Assembly: GCA_026874595.1 (NCBI GenBank) | Contig: CM049306.1 | Span: 95,161,642-95,225,641, forward strand | Length of the DNA: 64,000 bases | Direction of reading: 5' to 3' | Source of the DNA: Sipunculus nudus | Lineage: Eukaryota > Annelida > Sipuncula > Golfingiida > Sipunculidae | Shown here: positions 59,241 to 64,000 of the stretch, piece by piece | Numbering within the stretch: the stretch's first letter is position 1 | Layout of the letters: each line of letters opens with the position of its first letter | Program-made: the position numbers and the translations under genes | Notes under the pieces: generated by a model | Seen by the model: the letters and a program-made list of their open reading frames with translations, nothing else | Told to the model about the DNA's origin: nothing | Database searches by the model: none

Positions 59241-61316
59241 GAACCTGTGAGCTTATGCGATGGTGTGGCGTCGTCCGTCGTCTGTACGTTAACCTGTACT
59301 ATCTTGTAAACGGCAAGAGTTAGCATCACGAAATTTTATGCAAAAAGTTAGTCATCTAAAAAACTATATCAGATTTTGCTTATTTTTTGGCCAACTGCAT
59401 TTTTTTAGATTTTATAGGGAAAAAGCTAAAAAAGCTTTAAAAATCTTCTCCGAAACTGTTCAGCCAAATTGTCCAATGTTTCACAAAAATGATCCCGGGA
59501 ACAATCTCTCTCAAGTTTGTTCAAATGGTTTAAGTTTGGTGATTTTTCGCCGAGTTACAGCTAGTTGAACTAAGTCATCTGTCCAAAAAAACATACTAAA
59601 ATTACAATCTTAGAAACGGTGGAGCTATCATCATCAAATTTTATGCCAATGTTGGTCACATGAGTCATATCTAAAATTGAGGTATTGGTGGCGCCACCTG
59701 CATCGGCCTTTTTTGTACGGGGGTCATCAGAGCCCATATCATACTGACAGCAACAAAAAACTTCTTCTCTGAAACCATGTGGCCAAATTGTTTAATATCG
59801 CACAGAAATAATCCTAGGGTAGTGCTTTCTGAAGTTTGTTCAAATGGTCTCAGGTCAGTAACTTTTGGCTGAGTTATGGGAAGCTGAATTTAGTCATATG
59901 CCATAACAACCCATTTTAGCTCAGTGGCTACAAAGATCTTCTTCTCAAAAACCACTGGGCCAAATTCTTAAATCTCACACATTAATTATCCTAATATGTT
60001 GATATTTCAAGTTTGTTCAAATGGTCTTGGTTCAGTGATTTTTGGCTGAGTTATGGGAAGCTTAACTTAGCCATTTTGCTGTATTTTCCCATATGAGTTA
60101 TAAACCTGCAAAACGTTTTTTGACTGACGCCACTGAGGCCAAATGTTTAATATTTGACAAGAACAATCCCCTGAATAATTCTTATAATAATTGTCTTTTA
60201 TGGTTCCAAAGAATGAATTTTGGCTGAATTATAAAGATTGAATTGAGTCATTTAACCATATATGTTAAGCTGTGTGAAGCAGATACATCTAGCCTGGAAC
60301 CAGTTTATCAGCATCCTTTACATCATGCCTTCAGACATTTAGATTTCAGGTTATCTATGGTTAATATTTACAAGAATGTGTTTTAAAAAACTTTTAAAAA
60401 ATGTAGATTTATGATTTTAGATATTCCTCATGTCAGGCAATGTTTACAATCACAGGTATACGTTCACCCATATTATTTTGAAAACGACTGGAGCATGCAT
60501 CATGAAAATTAATGCAAAAAAAGCCATCTGAAAAAATCTGCATTTTTTTCAGATTTTATAGAGAAAAAGCTAAAAATCTTTAAAAATCTTCTTCTCGAAA
60601 AGTGTCAATCCAATTCAATATTTCACAGAAATAATCTTTTATACCATCTCTCTCAAGTTTGTTCAAAAGGGTCAAGTTTGGTGAATTTTGGCCAAATTAC
60701 AGGAAGTTGAACCTAGTCATCTGTCCAAAAAAGCATACTAAAATGACAATCTCAGAAACGGCAAGAGCTATCGTCACCAAATTTTATGCCAGTGTTGGTC
60801 ACATGAGTCATATATGAAATTCAGGTATTGGTGGTGCCAACTGCATTGACCTTTTTTTGTATGGGGGTCATTGGTCATCTGTATATTAACCCATAATTTC
60901 TCAGGAATAGCAGGAGCTACCATCCCCAGATTTTATGCAATAATCTGTCACATATCAAATGTTGTGGGATTCAACTATCTTTTTGCTATCTGCTTCTTGT
61001 AAATGGACCAGCCAAATTGTTCAATATTTTACAGAAATGATCCCAGAGGCAAGCCCTCTCACGTTTGTTCAAATGGTTTGCGCTTGATGAATTTTAGTGA
61101 AGTTAAATGAATTTGAACAGTCATCTAGCCAAGTAAGCATACTGACATAGTTATCTCAGAAATGACAGAAGCTAGCATTACCAAGTATTGTGCAAATGTT
61201 GGTCACATGACTCATATTTGAAGTTGCAGATTTTGTGGTGCCACTTACATTGACCTGTTTTTTTATGGGCAAAAACCACATAATTTTAGCCTTTTTCAGC
61301 TTAAAATGTTTATGAT
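59241..61316 (+). repeat. Array of diverged repeat units (gtgagcttatgcgatggtgtgg family)
   Basis: Units recur every few hundred bp, marked by aaacggcaagagytancatcacc, ttttatgccaatgttggtca and caaatggt blocks (59310, 59610, 60490, 60760, 60905, 61150). A perfect GGTGGCGCCACC is at 59687-59698, with degraded versions near 60830 and 61235. It leads directly into copy 2 of the 53.5-kb duplicated segment. Confidence 0.7.
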
Positions 61317-61320
61317 GAAA

Positions 61321-62269
61321 ATGTCAAGTTGATTCGTTCAATTTTTCAAAAGAATTATCCTAGGACATGGTTCTTTCAATCATATCAGAAAAGCTTAAGT
61401 TGGTCGTATGGCCATTATTATGTCTAACTGAAACTGAGGACTGCAAAACTGTTCTTCTACAAAATTATTGTTTCAATTATAACTTCTGTAACATGGCACA
61501 AAAATTATTCATAGGTGGCCTTTGTTCAAGTTTACTTGAATGATTTTTGGCAGAATTATTGGACCTTTAACAATGAAAGAACTGCATTTTTTAATCTAGA
61601 TATTTTGATAAAAGTTTATGAATATTTCAGCTTGAAAAAAAAAGCATTTTAGCCAAAGTCTTTCAGTATGTGTAAACAGATTTGCCAACAGGCCAATATT
61701 GTGTCTGTTTATTTAAATAGGTTAAGAAACTGCCAACTGTTTCAGATTTGGCAATACATCAAGAGTTCATTCAGTGCAGCCAGATATAGGTCAAGAGTTC
61801 CATCAGTGCAGCCAAGCACAAGGCATGTGATCCCCTCATGGGTGACATGTGAACACCTCATGGGCACCATGTGATCACCTCATGGTTGTCATGCCCCTCG
61901 GGGCTGCATGTGGAGCCAATCTATTTATAGCTTTGGCAGACTGCCAACTGTAACAGATTAGGCAACAGGTCAAGAGTTCACTCAGTGCAGCCAGGTACAG
62001 GTAAAGTTTACCCAGTCTAGCCAGGTGCAGGTCATGAGTTCACTCAGTGCAGTAGCCTGAGCAAGCAAATTTGTCACACTTCACTCGGGGCAACTGCCTT
62101 TCTCACCTAAGCGTGGTCTGCCCAATGCATCAGACTCAAGGTAAGTTTGATGTATTGGCCTGATATTATGACCTGTCTATGTGTCTTTGATGGCTTTCTC
62201 GTTCACTTTTATACCTATTGAATAGCTTTGTCATATACAAGACTGGTGGTGCCAGCTACAATCATTTTT
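61321..62269 (+). repeat. Copy 2 of the direct duplication
   Basis: Same order and orientation as 53535-54972, from tgtcaagttgattcgttcaa to gactggtggtgccagctaca. It is shorter because the internal 54.2-54.4 kb repetition is present once. Its right end abuts a reverse HINE-like element. Confidence 0.8.
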
Positions 62270-62712
62270 AGCTCAGCTGACTGTAAGTCAACTGAGGTAT
62301 AGGAATGGCGCCTGTCCGTCCGGCCGTCCAGCAGTCCGTTAGCAGGGCACAAAATGTAACAGCTGGTCCTAGAAACATCTAAGTGAAGATCCAGGGAGGT
62401 CAATAAAAAAACTAATCAGAAACCTGACTTTAGGTCACTGCGACCTATATCCTTCGAGCTATGGGGCCCCAAAGTAACCCCCAGAATAGTAAAAAATTTC
62501 CAATATCTTAATAATTAATGCTTGGTTTGTCATGAATTTTGCCTTGAATATTGACCATGACTAGTTTTGTCAGTTCCTGAAAGGTGGTGTCGCCACCTGT
62601 ATTTTTTCCTATTTTAATAAATATTTTTCTATTTATTTACTATAAAATAACAACAATCATGTCAGTTTCTCAGCTGTAATTACATCTGGTGTCCCAAAAC
62701 CTGGTGTGTTTT
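62269..62712 (-). mobile_element. HINE-like fragment, reverse orientation
   Basis: The terminal hairpin (62269-62299) at its left is followed by CCGTCC motifs and the family core including GGTGGTGTCGCCACC (about 62585). It is truncated at 62712 by the next element. Confidence 0.65.
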
Positions 62713-64000
62713 TAGCTCAGCTGACTATAAGTCATCTGAGCTATAGTCGTGGTCCATTGTCCGTCGTCCGTCCGTCCGTCCGTCCGTCCGTCCGTCCGTC
62801 CGTCCGTCCGTCCGTCCGTAGATGTGGCACGTTTTGAAACCGTAAGACCTAGGAATCCAAAATTCGGCATAATGTTAGATGTCCCCAAGATCTCCTACCA
62901 AGCCGAAAACTGGGTCTTTTCGACTTCGTTCCTTTGAGAAATTAAGGAAAAACCTCAATTTTTTATTAAAAACCTATTTTCACACTTCAGGACTGCCTAA
63001 TATCAAAACCACTCATCTGTTTTTCCTCATATTTACCATAAATATTCCTCTATATAGTTCCTATGTACATTCAAGAAATTATGTCTGTATTATATAATTT
63101 AAAAAAGTTATGGACCCAAACATAATGCATTTTGTAAAAAATCAGGAAAGATATTTGATCACTTAACACAAAACATGTTAAAGCTATGGACCTTTTTTCC
63201 AGTAATATAACTTTAATAAATCAAAATTAAATTGTATACCCAAAATTAGATGAAAATCTTTTAAATTTTTTAAAATATTAATAAAAATAAAAAATTGGTA
63301 CCTTAAATTTTGCCCAACTTTGACCATGGCACGTTTTTTTCCCATAAGTACTGTGGATTTAATTTTCACAGCATGTTTTTGCTACCTTTTCAACTGTTAA
63401 CACCAAAAATTTGAAACCAGTTGATCAAAAACTGTAGATTTTATTCAGGTTTTCAAGCACCATGTAACATATTTTTTTCATCAAGCTAGTGTTATGCAGT
63501 TTGCAAGAGCTCAGCTCCCCAGCTTCAGCTCTTAGTTCCTTAAATTCGGCATACAGCTAGATGTCTCCAAAATCCCCAACCATGCCAAGAATTTGGTCAC
63601 TAGGACTTAATACCTTCAAGATATTATTGAAAAACTTCATTTTTCCATTAAAAACCCATTGTTACACTTCAAGACTGCCTAATATCAAAACCACTGATCT
63701 GACTTCATAAATAATATACATATTTTTCATTCTCTATGCACATGCCAGAATGATATCAGTATTGCGTATTTGTTTTAAATTAGGGCCCAAACATAATGCA
63801 CTTTGTAAAGAATCAAGAAATATATTTACTCCCTTAAAAAGGAGATTGCTGAAGCTAGAGATTTTTTGTCAGGAATGTAACATTATTTAATAAAGATTCA
63901 ATTGAATACCCAAAATTAGTTATGAATTTATCAAATTTTATAAGTTATTAGTATAAATGTAAAATTAGAAACTTAAATTTTGCCCAACTTTGACCATGGC
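62713..64000 (-). mobile_element. HINE-like element, reverse orientation, cut by window end
   Basis: A near-perfect hairpin (62713-62743: TAGCTCAGCTGACT and its complement) is followed by a (CCGT)n microsatellite of about 15 units (62758-62820). The body then matches the outer element at 14.46-14.67 kb and 12.1-12.4 kb in reverse. A second body-like stretch from about 63540 repeats the beginning (aaattcggcatacagctaga), so two bodies may be joined here. Confidence 0.65.

Noticed and set aside
62749-62937. Frame with repeated Arg-Pro-Ser-Val
   Set aside because: Translation of the (CCGT)n tract in a HINE-like element.

Overview
The window is animal nuclear DNA. It has small GT-AG exons separated by large introns, AT-rich intergenic DNA, and transposons inserted into one another. 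The repeat types suggest a mollusc, most likely a bivalve: elements ending in an (ACGG)n tract plus a TAGCTCAG-type hairpin, resembling the pearl/HINE (Helentron-associated) elements of bivalves. That placement is inference. No bacterial or CRISPR features are present.

Three host genes can be read. (1) 2119-4949, minus: the 5' four coding exons of a carbohydrate sulfotransferase of the CHST8-14 type; the gene runs off the left edge. (2) 25665-44048, minus: a complete RPAP3 gene, ten coding exons joining in frame to 556 codons. (3) 47355-47843, plus: a single-coding-exon TMEM229 (TMEM229B-like) gene. RPAP3 and TMEM229 face away from each other, and the DNA upstream of RPAP3 exon 1 carries a palindromic double YY1-type motif. 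An uncertain, unidentified exon lies at 57890-58038 (minus).

Most of the rest is mobile DNA. A young Gmr1-like Ty3/Gypsy element occupies 16558-22328. Its LTRs are nearly identical, its gag is SCAN-like, integrase precedes RNase H, and the catalytic core of reverse transcriptase is missing. A decayed LINE with a 2A-like peptide in ORF1 (about 34840-42656) sits antisense in RPAP3 intron 1. It has itself been hit by a piggyBac-type MITE, a pogo/Tigger-like element with a CENP-B/Psq helix-turn-helix, and a TA-target MITE.

Two HINE-like families fill 10.8-14.7, 22.6-24.7, 25.8-26.8, 45.1-47.1, 50.5-51.1 and 62.3-64 kb, often one inside another. Their tandem cores share the palindrome GGTGGCGCCACC. 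Other elements are a hAT remnant with a dimerisation domain (51443-52593), a 1.33-kb foldback element with 9-bp target duplications (56373-57702), Harbinger-like MITEs, and a 1-1.4 kb direct duplication (53535-54972 and 61321-62269).

All coordinates and motifs were read by eye. Family names rest on motif recognition, and no database search was run.
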